Source: Novosphingobium sediminicola (lineage in GTDB: Bacteria > Pseudomonadota > Alphaproteobacteria > Sphingomonadales > Sphingomonadaceae). Taken from it: 64,000 nt of DNA. Where the stretch lies: the NCBI RefSeq assembly GCF_014196525.1, contig NZ_JACIDX010000003.1, positions 124,001 to 188,000 of the forward strand, in the 5' to 3' direction. Of this stretch, positions 17,240-25,617 are shown in pieces. How positions within the stretch are numbered: the first letter of the stretch is position 1; every line of letters starts with the position of its first letter. The notes beneath the pieces are model-generated. The model was not told where the DNA came from. It ran no database searches and saw only the letters and a program-made list of their open reading frames with translations. The position numbers and the translations under genes are program-made.

Positions 17240-18250
17240 ATGACTGTTGCCAATGGCCCGCAGATGGGCGTCACCCTTTATTCCTTCACCAACGAATGGC
17301 TGACCCGCCAGTTCGAGCTGGACACGCTGCTGCGCGAGGTCGCCAAGCGCAATCTGGGGCCGAATATCGAGATCATCGGCTTTCAGAGCTTCAAGGAATT
17401 TCCCGATATTTCGGATGATTTCGCCTCCTATTTCAAGGATCTGATCGCAGAAACGGGGCTGAACCCGGTGTCCTGCGCGATCAATTCGGACCGTTTCCTC
17501 AAGCCCGGCCAGCAGCCGATTGATGACGCATCGCTGGTTGAATATCACAAACGGCAATTGCGCAGCGCCAAGAAGCTGGGCTTCAAACTGGCGCGTTCGC
17601 AATTCGCGCTGCCTGCGCATCTCCTGCCCGAACTGGCACCTTTCTGCGAAGATATTGGTATGCAGATGGGGGTTGAGGTTCACGCTCCGATGTGGGCGCG
17701 CCATCCTGCGGTTCTGGAATACCGTGAGATGTATGAAAAGCTGAACTCGCCGATGCTGGGCTGGATTCCCGATTTCGGCGGCACGGCTCGCGCCATTCCG
17801 CCCAGCCTGCTGGACGCCGCGCGCGCCATCGGCACGCCCGAGGCGCTGATCGAGATCACCAAGGAGATCTGGGCCGAGGATGGCCCCTCCTATGTGAAGG
17901 CCGGCAAGCTGCGCGAGATCGCGGCGGCCAAGGGCTATGAGCAGGCGCATCTTCAGGCCTGCACGCTCTCCTTCTTCATCCTGTCGAACAATGATCCCAA
18001 GAGCTGGGCCGAACTGGTGGACCGCACGATCCATATCCACGGCAAGTTTTATGGCGTGAGCGATGAGGGCGTGGAAGAAGCGATCCCCTATGAGGAGATC
18101 CTGCCGCTGTTCCGCGATGGCGGATTTACCGGCACCATCGTTTCGGAATGGGAAGGCCATGCCTATTGCACCACCGATGCCTTTGAGCAGGTGCGCCGCC
18201 ATCAGGCGATGTGCCGCCGCATTCTGGCCGAGGCGCCGGTTGCGGCCTAA
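17240..18250 (+). CDS. C-glycoside deglycosidase alpha-subunit-like TIM barrel, copy 1
   Basis: TIM-barrel protein of 336 residues in the AP-endonuclease-2 superfamily. Candidate metal and active-site residues are E146 and H148 (GVEVHAP), D178 (IPDFGG), H265/H267 (IHIHGKFYG) and E303/E305 (SEWEG), in the order seen in deglycosidase alpha subunits. A roughly 60-residue insertion between D178 and the HIHGKFY motif is shared with copy 2 but not copy 3. Cytoplasmic; no signal peptide. It is expected to act on a 3-keto-glycoside, assisted by the preceding beta-like subunit, by elimination or retro-aldol-like chemistry rather than hydrolysis. C-glycoside versus O-glycoside preference cannot be read here. 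Confidence 0.82.
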   Translation: MTVANGPQMGVTLYSFTNEWLTRQFELDTLLREVAKRNLGPNIEIIGFQSFKEFPDISDDFASYFKDLIAETGLNPVSCAINSDRFLKPGQQPIDDASLVEYHKRQLRSAKKLGFKLARSQFALPAHLLPELAPFCEDIGMQMGVEVHAPMWARHPAVLEYREMYEKLNSPMLGWIPDFGGTARAIPPSLLDAARAIGTPEALIEITKEIWAEDGPSYVKAGKLREIAAAKGYEQAHLQACTLSFFILSNNDPKSWAELVDRTIHIHGKFYGVSDEGVEEAIPYEEILPLFRDGGFTGTIVSEWEGHAYCTTDAFEQVRRHQAMCRRILAEAPVAA

Positions 18251-18276
18251 GGCCGGGATCGCGTGAAGATCGAAGG

Positions 18277-18308
18277 GGGCGGCGGGGCACCAACCCGTCG
18301 CCCTTTTT
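18277..18308 (+). terminator. Rho-independent terminator
   Basis: A 10-bp stem (GGGCGGCGGG at 18277-18286, partner at 18294-18303, one G-U pair) with a 7-nt loop is followed directly by TTTTT. It ends the copy 1 operon, 4 bp before the stop of the opposing TetR gene. Confidence 0.9.
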
Positions 18309-18312
18309 CGTG

Positions 18313-18981
18313 TCAGGCCGAGCGCAGATAGGCGATGGACATGCGCGCCAACTCGCCTTTCAGAATGTCCCAGTCCTGCGTCGGGCTCGATTCACTGGTT
18401 GAACCCAGACTGAGCCGCCGCGCCAATGTGGCGAAGATGATCTGATAGACCGACTGGGCGCGCAATTGTGCGTCCGCCCCGCCTATCTCCCCGCTATATT
18501 CCAAAAAGGCCCGCGTCGAGGCGGCGACGGCATCGTCGGCGGCCTGTTTGCCAAGGCCGGAAATCTGCCCGTCCTGTTCGGCGCGCAACATGGCAAGGCG
18601 CAGCAGCGGCGCATGCAGGCGCAGCACCTCGGCATAATCGGCGATGTAGTTTTCGACAAAATCGCCCAGATTATCGCAACTGCGCACCAGCCGCTCGAAC
18701 ATCGCATCCTCGGCATCGCGCAGGTCCTGCATCGCCTGCACCAAAACCGCGCGCACCAGCGCATCCTTGCCCTCGAAACGCAGATAGATCGAGCCGATGG
18801 AAACCTGCCCCCTGCTGCTCACCTCCTGCAGCGTGAAATCCTCATTGCCGCGCTCCAGCATCAATTCGCGCGCCGTGGCCTGCATCCGCTCCAGTGAGGC
18901 CTTGCTGCGGCCCTGCAAAGGCGCGCGGGGGGCGGGCAGGGACGAGGGGGGCAGGGAGGAAGCGGGGGTTTCTTCGGGCAT
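18313..18981 (-). CDS. TetR-family regulator of module 1
   Basis: Repressor of about 222 residues. The helix-turn-helix is clear (ELMLERGNEDFTLQEVSS then GQVSIGSIYLRFEGKDALV), preceded by a Pro/Ser-rich tail, and followed by a helical ligand domain. The ATG at 18981 is chosen over a TTG three codons up. It is the last gene of a leftward run alpha2-beta2-MFS-TetR with gaps of 15, 62 and 54 bp. The promoter of that run carries one of the six module 1 palindromes, so this protein is the best candidate to bind all six, with autoregulation. The inducer is probably the glycoside or its aglycone. Confidence 0.88.
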   Translation of the reverse strand: MPEETPASSLPPSSLPAPRAPLQGRSKASLERMQATARELMLERGNEDFTLQEVSSRGQVSIGSIYLRFEGKDALVRAVLVQAMQDLRDAEDAMFERLVRSCDNLGDFVENYIADYAEVLRLHAPLLRLAMLRAEQDGQISGLGKQAADDAVAASTRAFLEYSGEIGGADAQLRAQSVYQIIFATLARRLSLGSTSESSPTQDWDILKGELARMSIAYLRSA

Positions 18982-19035
18982 TAAGGGCAACCTGCATGGG
19001 ACCGGCGGAAGCTATGGCCCATAACCGTAATCGCC

Positions 19036-20253
19036 CTAGGCACCAAACGGCTTTTGGAGCGCGGGTTTGCCGATCTGCATGGCCAGCAGGCCGCAGATGA
19101 CAGCGCCGGCCAAAGCCGCCCCGCCCGCGGCCAGAAAGGCCATCTGCATCGTGCCCAAAGCCTGCGCCACAAAGCCGACGATGATGGGCGAAATGGCCTG
19201 TCCCAGAAAGAAGGCGCTGGTCCACAGACCCATGCCGCGCCCGCGATGGGCAAAGGAGAATTTGGACTGCGCCCATGCGATCAGCGCCGGGACCGCCATG
19301 CCCGCGCCGGTCTGTTGCAGGATGAGCCCGGCCTGCATCGAAAGTACATTATGCGCCAGGCCGATGCCCGCCAGCCCCAGCCCCAGCATTGCCAGAAAGC
19401 CGCCGATCTGCACTGCATTGCCATAACGCGACAGGATGCGGAACAGCACCGATCCGGCCAGAATGAAGAAGCTGGGCACGAAGGTGGCCTTGCTGATCGC
19501 CATCGGATCGCTCAGGCCCACCTCGCGCCAGACGATGCTGCCATTCACGATGAACACGTAATACAGCACCGAGGCGAACAGCGTCAGTCCGCCCACGGCC
19601 AGCGCCGAACCTATCGGAAAGGCTTCGGCGGGCGGCTTGACGGCAGGATTTTCCGCCTTGGAGTGGTTGGGCTCGAACAGGAAGAAATACATCGAGATGA
19701 AGATCGGAAAGGCGATCAGATAGACCAGAAAGCCGCCATTCCAGCGCACCGCCGCCACGGCCGCGACCAGAATGAACACCAAAGGCTGAAAGAACGGCCC
19801 GACCAGCCCCTGCAGCATCAACCAGTTGCGCCGTCCATTGTCATCCCAATAATCCGCGATCAGCGTGTTGACGATGGTCAGGATGCCCGCCTCGCACACG
19901 CCCAGCAGGATGCGCGAGGCGATGATGGCGTCCAGATTTTCCATCAGGAACGGCGCGGCCCCCACCACGCCATAGGCCAGCGTGCAGGCCAGCAGCAGTG
20001 GTCGGCGGCCATAGCGATCCGCCAGCGCCCCGGCAAAGGGGGCCAGCAGCGCAATCGCATAGCCCGGCGCCGTCACCATCGCGGGCACCCGGATCGCCGC
20101 ATCGGGCAGATCCTTGAAATGGCCGATGATGGCCGCCACCACCGGAAACATCGCGATAATGGCAAAGACCGGCAGAAAGCCCGCCACGATCATCGTGAAA
20201 CCCTGCGGCTTCAGGGTCAGGCTGCGATAGAAATGGCGCAAAAAGAGCATCAT
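19036..20253 (-). CDS. MFS transporter (module 1)
   Basis: Major facilitator carrier of 405 residues with about 12 hydrophobic segments. The loop signature GALADRYGRRPLLL sits between helices 2 and 3, and a cytoplasmic central loop (FEPNHSKAENPAVKPPAEA) separates the halves. The ATG at 20253 behind GATGAGGC is preferred to an in-frame extension. Lying between the deglycosidase-like pair and the TetR gene, it probably moves the glycoside across the inner membrane or exports an aglycone. Direction is not decidable from sequence. Confidence 0.87.
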   Translation of the reverse strand: MMLFLRHFYRSLTLKPQGFTMIVAGFLPVFAIIAMFPVVAAIIGHFKDLPDAAIRVPAMVTAPGYAIALLAPFAGALADRYGRRPLLLACTLAYGVVGAAPFLMENLDAIIASRILLGVCEAGILTIVNTLIADYWDDNGRRNWLMLQGLVGPFFQPLVFILVAAVAAVRWNGGFLVYLIAFPIFISMYFFLFEPNHSKAENPAVKPPAEAFPIGSALAVGGLTLFASVLYYVFIVNGSIVWREVGLSDPMAISKATFVPSFFILAGSVLFRILSRYGNAVQIGGFLAMLGLGLAGIGLAHNVLSMQAGLILQQTGAGMAVPALIAWAQSKFSFAHRGRGMGLWTSAFFLGQAISPIIVGFVAQALGTMQMAFLAAGGAALAGAVICGLLAMQIGKPALQKPFGA

Positions 20254-20315
20254 GCTTGCCTCATCCGGTCTTTGAAAAAAAGGCGGCGGTGATCGCCTCA
20301 CCGCCGCCCAGAGGC

Positions 20316-20690
20316 CTATGCGGCCATCGCGAGTTGCTTGGTGTCCTTTGTGGTGGGCACAAAGGGCAGATAGGAGACGCGCATCCGCACGGCGAAAGTG
20401 ATCGCGTGATTGCCCGCAGGCAAGCCGCCGTTCAGCGCGACGATCCGGGCCTTTTCGCCAAAGTTCCAGCGATTGTCATAGACCGTCTCCATTTCATCGA
20501 GCGTATAGGTCTGGTCGCGCACGCAGAAACGGATCGCCTCACGCGGGATGGCCGCGCCATCGACCGAGACGATAATGTCCTCGATCATGGAGAGGCCAAG
20601 GCCGCGATAATAGGGCAGGCGGCCAAGGAAGGAAAAACCGCCCTCTTCGCGCTGAAGGCTGCCTTCGACGATCATTTTGTTGTCCATCAT
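20316..20690 (-). CDS. C-glycoside deglycosidase beta-subunit-like protein (DUF6379), copy 2
   Basis: Protein of 124 residues with the family pattern GFSFLGRLPYYRGLGLSMIE, VSVDGAAIPREAIRF and, near the end, VSYLPFVPT. It follows its alpha partner by 15 bp, the reverse gene order of copy 1. Adjacent ATG codons at 20690 and 20687 both suit the AAAGGAA ribosome binding site. It probably forms a heteromer with the copy 2 alpha subunit in the cytoplasm. Confidence 0.8.
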   Translation of the reverse strand: MMDNKMIVEGSLQREEGGFSFLGRLPYYRGLGLSMIEDIIVSVDGAAIPREAIRFCVRDQTYTLDEMETVYDNRWNFGEKARIVALNGGLPAGNHAITFAVRMRVSYLPFVPTTKDTKQLAMAA

Positions 20691-20705
20691 GGGCTTGGGT
20701 TCCTT

Positions 20706-21728
20706 TCAGGCCGCGACGGTGGTGTTGAGGGAAGGCTCGACGCTCTCGCCCAGCAGGCGGGCCAGCATCACCTGCTGGCGGCGGACCTGTTCGACCGAGT
20801 CCGGCTCCTGTGCGTCCTCGATCCAGCGGTTGCCCTCATATTCGGAACAGATGTAGCCCTGATAGCCGCCCTGTTTAAGCACCTTGACGATCTGGTCATA
20901 GGGGATCGAGGGTTCGACATAATCCTCGTCCATCTGATAGAACTTGCCGTGGATATTGTGGATGCGCGGCATGTAATCGAGCATGCGCTTGGGCTCAAAC
21001 GCGGCATTGTGGCGCAGCGTTTCGGCCATGGCGACGGCGGGGCCGGTGCCGCCCATCTCCTGAACATTCAGGATCACATATTCGGACAGCACGCGGTCCT
21101 CATAGGCTTTCTCGACATAATCGGCGATCGCCTTGGGCACGCCGATGCGCAGGAACTTTTCCTTCCACACCGGGGGGAATTTGAAGAGGAACATGCCCAT
21201 ATCGGGCAGGAAGCCCAGCGCGTCCGAACCCGATTTCTCAAAGGCTTCGGCATGGCGGATGATCCAGGGGTGGTCGAAATGCAGCGGGGCATGCACCTCG
21301 ATCAGGATCTTGATGCCCTTTTCCTGCGCATAATCCGCAGCAGCCACCAGCACCGCCGGATCAATCGAAACCAGCGCGCGGATGAATTTCACGCCGAGCC
21401 GAGCACCAAAGTCGATGTCGTTCTTCACGCTGGCGACCTGCTCGGCAAAGGGCATCTCGCGGCCCTTGTAGCGTTTGTAATCCAGCATGAAGTCATGGCA
21501 GACCGGCACGCAATTGTATTTGGCGATCAAGCGGTGCCAGTTGTCGATATCCTCCTGCATCGCGCCGCATTCGGGCCAGCCCCAGAAGGTCTGCTCGCCG
21601 ATCACCTCGATACCATGCGCGCCCAGTTCCGCGCTGGTGCGGAGGCAGTCCTCAAGGCTCATTTTGCCCTGAAACGTCTCGTTCTGATAGGAATAGAGGC
21701 TGACGCCCCGCTTGATAGTGCTGCTCAC
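20706..21728 (-). CDS. C-glycoside deglycosidase alpha-subunit-like TIM barrel, copy 2
   Basis: TIM-barrel protein of 340 residues. Candidate active-site residues are E144/H146 (IEVHAPLH), D176 (LPDMGM), H257/H260 (IHNIHGKFYQ) and E296/E298 (SEYEGN). It opens with the family segment RGVSLYSYQNE. A GTG at 21728 is chosen because a strong GGAGG lies five bases before it; a TTG 15 codons further up has no such site. First gene of the alpha2-beta2-MFS-TetR run, under the palindrome at 21845-21864. Its specificity pocket (EQTFWGWPE region) differs clearly from copies 1 and 3, which suggests a different aglycone or linkage. Confidence 0.83.
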   Translation of the reverse strand: MSSTIKRGVSLYSYQNETFQGKMSLEDCLRTSAELGAHGIEVIGEQTFWGWPECGAMQEDIDNWHRLIAKYNCVPVCHDFMLDYKRYKGREMPFAEQVASVKNDIDFGARLGVKFIRALVSIDPAVLVAAADYAQEKGIKILIEVHAPLHFDHPWIIRHAEAFEKSGSDALGFLPDMGMFLFKFPPVWKEKFLRIGVPKAIADYVEKAYEDRVLSEYVILNVQEMGGTGPAVAMAETLRHNAAFEPKRMLDYMPRIHNIHGKFYQMDEDYVEPSIPYDQIVKVLKQGGYQGYICSEYEGNRWIEDAQEPDSVEQVRRQQVMLARLLGESVEPSLNTTVAA

Positions 21729-21844
21729 AGCAACCTCCGTCTCATACGCGGTTTCGTTCGAGCGGGTAGGCAAAGCGATGCGACCATGGCCGCGACGGCG
21801 GTCATGACGGCATTCTCTCTCCCCTGGGGCTTCTTTGCGCCCTA

Positions 21845-21864
21845 TTTAGAATCATTATTCCTAT
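21845..21864. promoter_or_regulatory. Module 1 operator, site A (TTTAGAA-N6-TTCCTAT)
   Basis: Member of the six-site family. Its core AATCATTATTC (21850-21860) recurs exactly on the opposite strand at site B. It lies about 117 bp before the GTG of the copy 2 alpha gene, controlling the operon that includes the TetR gene. Confidence 0.65.
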
Positions 21865-21901
21865 ATTCACCGAGGGCCGTCAAGCCTATTATCGACGCCT
21901 G

Positions 21902-22861
21902 TTATCGCCGCCCGTCATCCCGGCTGTCCTCATGCAGCGGCAAGGTCACTTTGCCCGTCGCCGCCCATTCGGTCCCGCGCAGCATCATGTCCTGAAGCCC
22001 GGAGAAATGCAGCGAGACCTCATCATGGCCCACGGTCATCGAAAAGACGCGGCCCTTGCCGTAATCGGCGGTCCACAATTGCGGATGATCGGCGTCGATG
22101 CCCTTCATGGCCTTGAGCTTTTCGGGCGTATAGGCAGCCGGATCATATTTGTTGCTCATCAGCTTGGGTGCATAATCGGCCGCCGCGTCGCGGGCGGTGG
22201 CCAGAACGTGGATCTTGGCCTCCGGGTCGATGCTCATGTTGGTGTACATGTCATCGTTGAAGGTCCAGATATAGTCGCGCATCCCCGCCGTGATCGGGTG
22301 GCTCTTGTCGATGATATGGATGGGGAAGGAACCGGGCGGCGCGCGGCGGCTCGATCCGGGCTGCATCACGGCGCCGACAAGGCGTTTGTATTCGGGAATG
22401 TCGCGGCCCCATGTGAACGACGAGTGATAGGCCACCAGCCCGCCGCCCTCGCGGACATATTGGTACAGCGCCTTGAAGGCCTCGTCCGACCACAGGTGTT
22501 GTTCCGCATCGGCATAGTTCCAGCGGCTGGAATAATTGAGCAGCACCACGTCATAGGATTTGAGCATGGCCAGCGTGCCATGGTCGAAATCCTCGGTCAC
22601 GCGCACGTCAAAGCGCCCGCTTTCCTGCATCAGAGTGCGCAGCATGTTGTTCATGCCGGTCCAGTCATGCTCATACGAGTTCTGGCCGGAAATAATCAGA
22701 ACGCGCAGCCGCTTTTCCGCCGGATTGACGGGGATGGCGACCTTTTGCACCGTTTCAGGCGGGCGATAATTGATGATGACGATGGGCTGCGCAATGGCCG
22801 CTGCGGCCCCCGCCACGGATGTCGATGCGCCCGCCAGCGCCATCCAGAGATGTCGTTTCAT
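21902..22861 (-). CDS. Exported ThuA-like domain protein
   Basis: Protein of 319 residues with a signal peptide (MKRHLWMALAGASTSVAGAAAAIAQP) and a ThuA / trehalose-utilisation fold resembling class I glutamine amidotransferases: LRVLIISGQNSYEHDW, DVVLLNYSS, GGGLVAYHSSFTWG, and the closing GKGRVFSMTVGHDE. ThuA proteins accompany enzymes that make and use 3-keto-disaccharides, but their chemistry is not settled. Divergent from the TonB receptor at 23238 with three operator copies between, so it belongs to module 1. Placement in the periplasm suggests early handling of the imported or oxidised glycoside. Confidence 0.85.
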   Translation of the reverse strand: MKRHLWMALAGASTSVAGAAAAIAQPIVIINYRPPETVQKVAIPVNPAEKRLRVLIISGQNSYEHDWTGMNNMLRTLMQESGRFDVRVTEDFDHGTLAMLKSYDVVLLNYSSRWNYADAEQHLWSDEAFKALYQYVREGGGLVAYHSSFTWGRDIPEYKRLVGAVMQPGSSRRAPPGSFPIHIIDKSHPITAGMRDYIWTFNDDMYTNMSIDPEAKIHVLATARDAAADYAPKLMSNKYDPAAYTPEKLKAMKGIDADHPQLWTADYGKGRVFSMTVGHDEVSLHFSGLQDMMLRGTEWAATGKVTLPLHEDSRDDGRR

Positions 22862-22999
22862 GCTTCCTTCTCCCTTGTGGTTTGATGGTGCTCGCCGCCT
22901 AGCCGACAGGCGCAAGTCGCCTTGAGAAATGCCATTGGATACATGGGGATAGACGCATGGCTCTCTCCGCTATGCGGCACCGCTTTGGCGCGGGTTATT

Positions 23000-23019
23000 A
23001 TTAGAATAATGATTATTGT
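23000..23019. promoter_or_regulatory. Module 1 operator, site B (ATTAGAA-N6-TTATTGT)
   Basis: The strong half-site ATTAGAA is at 23000-23006. On the reverse strand the core reads AATCATTATTC, identical to site A. It lies nearer to the ThuA-like gene, 139 bp before its ATG, and probably controls the leftward promoter. Confidence 0.62.
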
Positions 23020-23102
23020 TATAGTGGTTGTGCGGCCATTGCAACCGCCTTTGCCCGGCAATTCCTCCCATTCACGGTATTTATGAAAATGCATCCAGAG
23101 AA

Positions 23103-23122
23103 ATTAGAATTATTATTCTTGA
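23103..23122. promoter_or_regulatory. Module 1 operator, site C (ATTAGAA-N6-TTCTTGA)
   Basis: It overlaps the first bases of the probable -35 element TTGACA (23119-23124) of the receptor promoter. A bound repressor here would exclude RNA polymerase. The 13-mer AAATTAGAATTAT beginning at 23101 recurs inverted at site D. Confidence 0.65.
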
Positions 23123-23146
23123 CAGCTCGTCGCGATGGATCATAAC
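23119..23146 (+). promoter_or_regulatory. Probable sigma-70-type promoter of TonB receptor
   Basis: TTGACA at 23119-23124 and CATAAC at 23141-23146 with 16 bp between, about 90 bp before the receptor ATG. The -35 is consensus, the -10 moderate. It is bracketed by operator sites C and D. Confidence 0.5.
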
Positions 23147-23158
23147 CATAATTCTAAT
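23139..23158. promoter_or_regulatory. Module 1 operator, site D (inverted)
   Basis: On the reverse strand this reads ATTAGAA-N6-TTATGAT. The 13 bases 23148-23160 are the exact inverse of 23101-23113 at site C, and the site covers the likely -10 element. Confidence 0.62.
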
Positions 23159-23237
23159 TTAGTGATTCATCGGAGGCACCGTGAACCGGGCCTCCGGCGT
23201 CAAGAAATCACAAATTGTAAAAGAGGGAGGATTGCCA

Positions 23238-25529
23238 ATGACCTACAGGAAAATTGTGCCCATTCTGCTGGCTGGCGGCGCGTTGATGACGGTGGCGCCC
23301 GCATTGGCGCAGACGCAAAAACCCGCCGAACCCGACGCCCGCGAAATCATCGTCACCGCGCAAAACCGCAAGGAAAACGTCCAGAACGTTCCCATCGCCA
23401 TCTCGGTCGTCACCGGCGCTGCGCTGGCGGCCCAGGGCGTGACCGATTTCACCTCGGTCCAGAAGGTTTCGCCGGCACTCAACATCACCAGCGACACCAA
23501 CAACACCCGCGTCACTGTGCGCGGCGTCGGTTCGCTGACCAACAATGAGGCGCAGGATCAGTCGATTGCCGTCAACATCGACGGCGAATATCTGAACCGC
23601 CCGACCATTCTGAACGCCGCGATTTTCGATATCGACCGTGTTGAAGTGCTGCGTGGCCCGCAAGGCACGCTCTATGGCCGCAATTCTACCGGCGGCGCGG
23701 TCAATTTCATCACCCGCAAGCCGGGCGATCACACCGCCGTCAACGGCTCGGTGTCCTATGGCAATTTCAACTCGGTGCTGGTCGATGGCGGCGCGGATCT
23801 GGTGCTGAGCGAGGGCGCAGCGGTACGCGTGGCGGGCTTCTATCGCAGCCATGACGGGTATAATTATCACCCCAACACGCCCTTCAGCCCGACCTCGGCC
23901 TTTACCCCTTCGACCGCCAATCGTTCGGACACGGACAACACCGGCGGCGGCCGCATCAGCCTGCGTCTGAAGCCGCTCAATGGCCTGACGGTGGACGGCT
24001 CGGTCGAGCATGTCGAACAGAACATCATCCCGGCCGCACAAATGTGGACCGACATGACCGCGGCCGGCTACAATCCCGGCACCAGCACCACCTCCTGCGG
24101 CAATGGCTGGACTGTTGCGGCGGCGCGCACGGGCGGGGTTTCCTGCGTTCCGGCCAATATCAACGTTCTGGCCGGGCGGGACCGCTCGACCTATAATTCG
24201 CCGCTGATCGGTGTGGGCAGCCTGCACCAGATCTCGACCGCTGTGCGCGGGCGGCTGGCCTATGACATGGGCTTTGCCACGCTGACCTACACCGGTGGCT
24301 ATCGCACCACCAAGAACACCGGGGGCAACACGCTCTCGCCCGCGTTTTATTTCACCAATTTCGGCGGGACGGTGAAAACGAACAGCCACGAATTGCGCCT
24401 CAATGGCCTGACCCATGGCGTGCAATGGCAGGGCGGCGTGTTCTATTTCTATGAACAGCTCAATTCGAACGGCGGCCTCTATTCGCCCTTCATCGGCTCG
24501 ACCGGCTCCTATGTGAACTATTTCCGCCATCCCACCAATACCAAGAGCGTTTCCGCCTTCGGCCAGGCCGAAGTGCCCTTGACCGATACGCTGACCGCCG
24601 TGGTCGGCGGGCGTTATACGCAGGATGATCGCGACGCGGCCTTCACCAATTACGCCTTCGCCTTTGGCAGCGGGCCGATCGAACTGACCAACCAGCCCGC
24701 GACCACCAGCCCGCTCAAATATTCGGGCAATAAGTTCACCTGGCTGGCGGGCCTGAATTACAAGCCCAATTCGGCCACGCTGATCTACGGCAAGGTTTCG
24801 ACCGGCTATAAGGCGGGCGGCTTCGACGGCGCGGGCACGGCGTTTCGCCCCGAAACCAACACCGCCTATGAAGGCGGGGCCAAGTTCAAGCTGGGCCGCC
24901 ATATCCTGAATTTTGCCGGGTTCTATTATGATTACAAGGACCTGCAAAATGACGTGCTGCTCAACCCGGCCATCGGCGCGCAGACCTTCAACGCGGGCAA
25001 GGCGCAGATCTATGGTCTGGAAGTGGAATCCACGCTGCGCCTGACCGATAATGACACGATCACCGCATCGGCCAATCTGATGCATGCCAAATACACCGAT
25101 TTTGTCGCCAGCGTGGCTTCCTATGACATTGGCGCATCCTCGGCCACGCCGCTGACCGCCAATCTCAAGGGCAACCGTTTGCCGCAGACGCCCAATGTGG
25201 TGATCACGCTGGGTTATGACCATATCTTCCGCCTTGGCGCGGCGGGCACGCTGACCTTCTCGGCCTTCAGCCGGTATAAGGGCGACTACTATCTCGACTT
25301 CTACAATTACGCCTCGGCGCGTCAGGATGCGCGCACGCAGACCGACCTGAGCCTGGAATATAAGCCGCAGAACAAGCGGTTCAGCGTTCAGGCCTTTGTC
25401 CGCAATCTAGAGGGTTACCGCTCGCTGGCCTATGCCGGCAACACGGTGGTGCCGGGCGTGGCCAATATCTACAATTTCCAATTCACCCCGCCGCGCACCT
25501 ATGGCGTCCGGCTGGGCGTGGATTTCTGA
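23238..25529 (+). CDS. TonB-dependent receptor of module 1
   Basis: Outer-membrane receptor of 763 residues. Signal peptide MTYRKIVPILLAGGALMTVAPALAQ (shown in part), TonB-box-like REIIVTAQNRKENVQNVP, plug motif VEVLRGPQGTLYGRNSTGGA and a barrel ending GVRLGVDF. The ATG at 23238 behind GGGAGGA is preferred to a GTG 19 codons upstream because it starts the signal peptide. It heads the rightward genes for the two-subunit GMC dehydrogenase and an MFS carrier. Its promoter is bracketed by module 1 operators, so expression should rise with the glycoside substrate. The substrate is inferred from neighbours. Confidence 0.93.
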   Translation: MTYRKIVPILLAGGALMTVAPALAQTQKPAEPDAREIIVTAQNRKENVQNVPIAISVVTGAALAAQGVTDFTSVQKVSPALNITSDTNNTRVTVRGVGSLTNNEAQDQSIAVNIDGEYLNRPTILNAAIFDIDRVEVLRGPQGTLYGRNSTGGAVNFITRKPGDHTAVNGSVSYGNFNSVLVDGGADLVLSEGAAVRVAGFYRSHDGYNYHPNTPFSPTSAFTPSTANRSDTDNTGGGRISLRLKPLNGLTVDGSVEHVEQNIIPAAQMWTDMTAAGYNPGTSTTSCGNGWTVAAARTGGVSCVPANINVLAGRDRSTYNSPLIGVGSLHQISTAVRGRLAYDMGFATLTYTGGYRTTKNTGGNTLSPAFYFTNFGGTVKTNSHELRLNGLTHGVQWQGGVFYFYEQLNSNGGLYSPFIGSTGSYVNYFRHPTNTKSVSAFGQAEVPLTDTLTAVVGGRYTQDDRDAAFTNYAFAFGSGPIELTNQPATTSPLKYSGNKFTWLAGLNYKPNSATLIYGKVSTGYKAGGFDGAGTAFRPETNTAYEGGAKFKLGRHILNFAGFYYDYKDLQNDVLLNPAIGAQTFNAGKAQIYGLEVESTLRLTDNDTITASANLMHAKYTDFVASVASYDIGASSATPLTANLKGNRLPQTPNVVITLGYDHIFRLGAAGTLTFSAFSRYKGDYYLDFYNYASARQDARTQTDLSLEYKPQNKRFSVQAFVRNLEGYRSLAYAGNTVVPGVANIYNFQFTPPRTYGVRLGVDF

Positions 25530-25562
25530 TCTGAAACATAGGCTTATGGCCTGAATTCTTGG

Positions 25563-25587
25563 GGTGGCTCCATCGCATGGGGCCACC
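25563..25587 (+). terminator. Weak hairpin after receptor gene
   Basis: A 9-bp stem (GGTGGCTCC at 25563-25571, partner at 25579-25587, one G-U pair) with a 7-nt loop is followed by TCTATTGTTC. It probably attenuates rather than ends transcription into the dehydrogenase genes. Confidence 0.45.
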
Positions 25588-25617
25588 TCTATTGTTCTAA
25601 TCCGGAGCATCCCCCTT

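Larger units (their letters stand above)
22862..23237. promoter_or_regulatory. Divergent control region of ThuA-like and TonB receptor genes
   Basis: This 376-bp stretch has no supported gene. It is AT-rich around 22990-23160 and carries three copies of the module 1 palindrome (sites B, C, D, listed separately) and a likely promoter at 23119-23146. It is the most operator-dense region of the window. Confidence 0.65.

Noticed and set aside
23000..23019. Fur box reading of the AT-rich palindromes of module 1
   Set aside because: Site B alone looks Fur-like (ATAATGATTATTG), but the shared element in all six sites is TTAGAA-N6-TT, not GATAAT repeats, and it precedes glycoside genes. Kept as an alternative to be tested.
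23208..25223. A 671-codon minus-strand frame opposite the module 1 TonB receptor
   Set aside because: Same antisense effect in GC-rich DNA; the plus strand carries signal peptide, plug motif and barrel end.
25595..25601. A lone TTCTAAT half-site before the small dehydrogenase subunit gene
   Set aside because: The opposite half-site is absent (GCCACCT), so it was not counted among the module 1 operators.
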